Positions 4,813-5,705 of a stretch of DNA of 5,705 bases are shown here, in pieces. The stretch covers positions 1 to 5,705 of the forward strand of contig DAIDBB010000299.1 of the NCBI GenBank assembly GCA_027310325.1. Reading direction: 5' to 3'. Origin of the DNA: a bacterium. GTDB lineage: Bacteria; Desulfobacterota; GWC2-55-46. Numbering within the stretch: the first letter of the stretch is position 1; each line of letters begins with the position of its first letter. The notes beneath the pieces were generated by a model. It searched no databases. It was not told the origin of the DNA and saw only the letters and a program-made list of their open reading frames with translations. A program made the position numbers and the translations under genes.

Positions 4813-5705
4813 GAGAGGCGAGCCGTTCATCGGCAGGTAGACCCTGAAGGCGGAACCCTTCCCGGGCTCGCTAGTCACCTCGACCCTTCCGCCGTGGGCC
4901 TCCACTATGGTGCGGACGATGGAAAGCCCGAGGCCGCTTCCGACCGTAACGCCCCGTGAGGCGTCGACCCTGTAGAACCTGTCGAATATCTTTTCCCTCT
5001 CGCCGGGGGGTATGCCTATGCCCGTGTCCGAGACGATGACCATGGCCTCGTTCCTGCCGGAGCCGACGCTTATATCGATGCGTCCGTCAGTCCTGTTGTA
5101 CTTGACGGCGTTCTCGACGAGGTTGGTAAAGACCTCGGTCAGCCCCTCGCGGTCTCCCTTCACGGTCACGCTTTCGCCGGTTAAACTTATTGTTATGCCC
5201 TTGCCCGCCGCCGATGGCTCAATGAGCTTCATGACCTCCCTCATCATCGTCATGAGGTCAAGCCTCGTGGGCTTCAACTGTATGGTCTTGCTGTCGAGCC
5301 TCGATACCACGAGGATGCGGTTTATTATGTCGCACATCCTGTTGACCGTATCGCCGATCTTGGACATGGCGTCCCTGTACTCGGAGGCGTTACGGTCCTT
5401 GCTTAGCGTTATGTCGCAGAAACTCTTTATTATGGTCGTCGGGGTGCGCAGTTCATGGGAGGCGTCGGAGAGGAACTGCCTCTGCCTGGAGAACGACTCT
5501 TCGAGGCGACCCATCATCGTGTTGAAGTTCGACGCAAGGGGCTTCAATTCCGTAACGACCCCTTCCTCGGGTATCCTCTCGCTCAGGTTCTCCTCGGTTA
5601 TCTGGCCGATCTTGGCGGTAAATGCCTTAAGAGACCTCAGCCCCCAGCCCGTCACCATAAATACCCCTGCCCCGCATATGAGAAAGACTATCGGCAGTAT
5701 TATGA
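4807..5705 (-). CDS. Sensor histidine kinase (TM-HAMP-HisKA-HATPase), N-terminus cut by window edge
   Basis: The minus-strand frame stays open to the right edge, giving 298 residues in the window. A Met codon at 5656-5658 is internal: the 15 residues before it (IILPIVFLICGAGVF) form the end of a transmembrane helix. Then come a HAMP linker (SLKAFTAKIGQITEENLSER onward), the H-box SDASHELRTPTTII with the phosphorylated His encoded at 5455-5457, and a HATPase domain with N-box NLVENAVKYN, G1 DTGIGIPPGE, F-box FDRFYR and G2 GSGLGLSI. All catalytic motifs are intact. The protein should autophosphorylate and pass phosphate to a response regulator of the OmpR type, whose gene would usually lie upstream, beyond the right edge. 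RQRQFLSDASHELRTP recalls the heavy-metal sensor (CzcS/CusS) group, but the periplasmic sensing part is not visible, so the signal is unknown. H-box position RTP-T-T has Thr where Leu is usual. The stop is TAG at 4807-4809; the gene converges on the holin-family gene. Confidence 0.92.
   Translation of the reverse strand, partial: IILPIVFLICGAGVFMVTGWGLRSLKAFTAKIGQITEENLSERIPEEGVVTELKPLASNFNTMMGRLEESFSRQRQFLSDASHELRTPTTIIKSFCDITLSKDRNASEYRDAMSKIGDTVNRMCDIINRILVVSRLDSKTIQLKPTRLDLMTMMREVMKLIEPSAAGKGITISLTGESVTVKGDREGLTEVFTNLVENAVKYNRTDGRIDISVGSGRNEAMVIVSDTGIGIPPGEREKIFDRFYRVDASRGVTVGSGLGLSIVRTIVEAHGGRVEVTSEPGKGSAFRVYLPMNGSPLL

Noticed and set aside
5656..5658. Met at 5658 as the true start of the histidine kinase
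   Set aside because: The frame continues upstream to the window edge and encodes most of a transmembrane helix, so the gene is longer.

Overview
The window looks like chromosomal DNA from a GC-rich Gram-negative bacterium. Frequent ATA (Ile) and AGG (Arg) codons, envelope-type genes, a UbiU-type U32 protein and GC-rich palindromic intergenic repeats suggest a deltaproteobacterial (Desulfobacterota-like) or Nitrospirota-like lineage. This placement is inference from general character, not from a marker gene.

Layout. (1) 1-1762, minus strand: a secreted aromatic/Gly-Arg-rich protein of unknown function (722-1762), followed 41 nt later by a DUF2950 protein (3-680) whose C-terminus runs off the left edge. 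They look like a two-gene envelope operon. (2) 1763-1879: a 117-bp divergent promoter region with an extended -10 facing left and a good sigma70-type promoter facing right; neither start codon has a clear Shine-Dalgarno. (3) 1880-2884, plus: ubiU, with all four expected cluster cysteines but no ubiV or ubiT beside it. (4) 2915-3314: a self-contained unit of consensus promoter, FmdB-type zinc-ribbon gene and an 18-bp perfect intrinsic terminator. (5) 3336-3420: a palindromic double-hairpin repeat ending 13 bp before the next gene. (6) 3434-4615, plus: suhB-type inositol monophosphatase, then an 18-bp gap and a small four-helix membrane protein of the phage_holin_4_2/YvlD family. (7) 4616-4806: convergent junction holding a structured repeat-like element with a 37-codon ORF that abuts the last codon of the next gene. 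(8) 4807-5705, minus: the C-terminal part of a membrane sensor histidine kinase (TM, HAMP, HisKA, HATPase), truncated by the right edge; the first Met that opens an ORF inside the window is internal to it.

Most genes are recognisable housekeeping or envelope families. I see no CRISPR, transposase, tRNA or rRNA. The least explained material is the two intergenic repeat-like elements, the unusual start contexts in the divergent region, the secreted Gly/Arg-rich partner of DUF2950, and ubiU standing apart from its usual partner. I did not find a convincing new multi-gene system.
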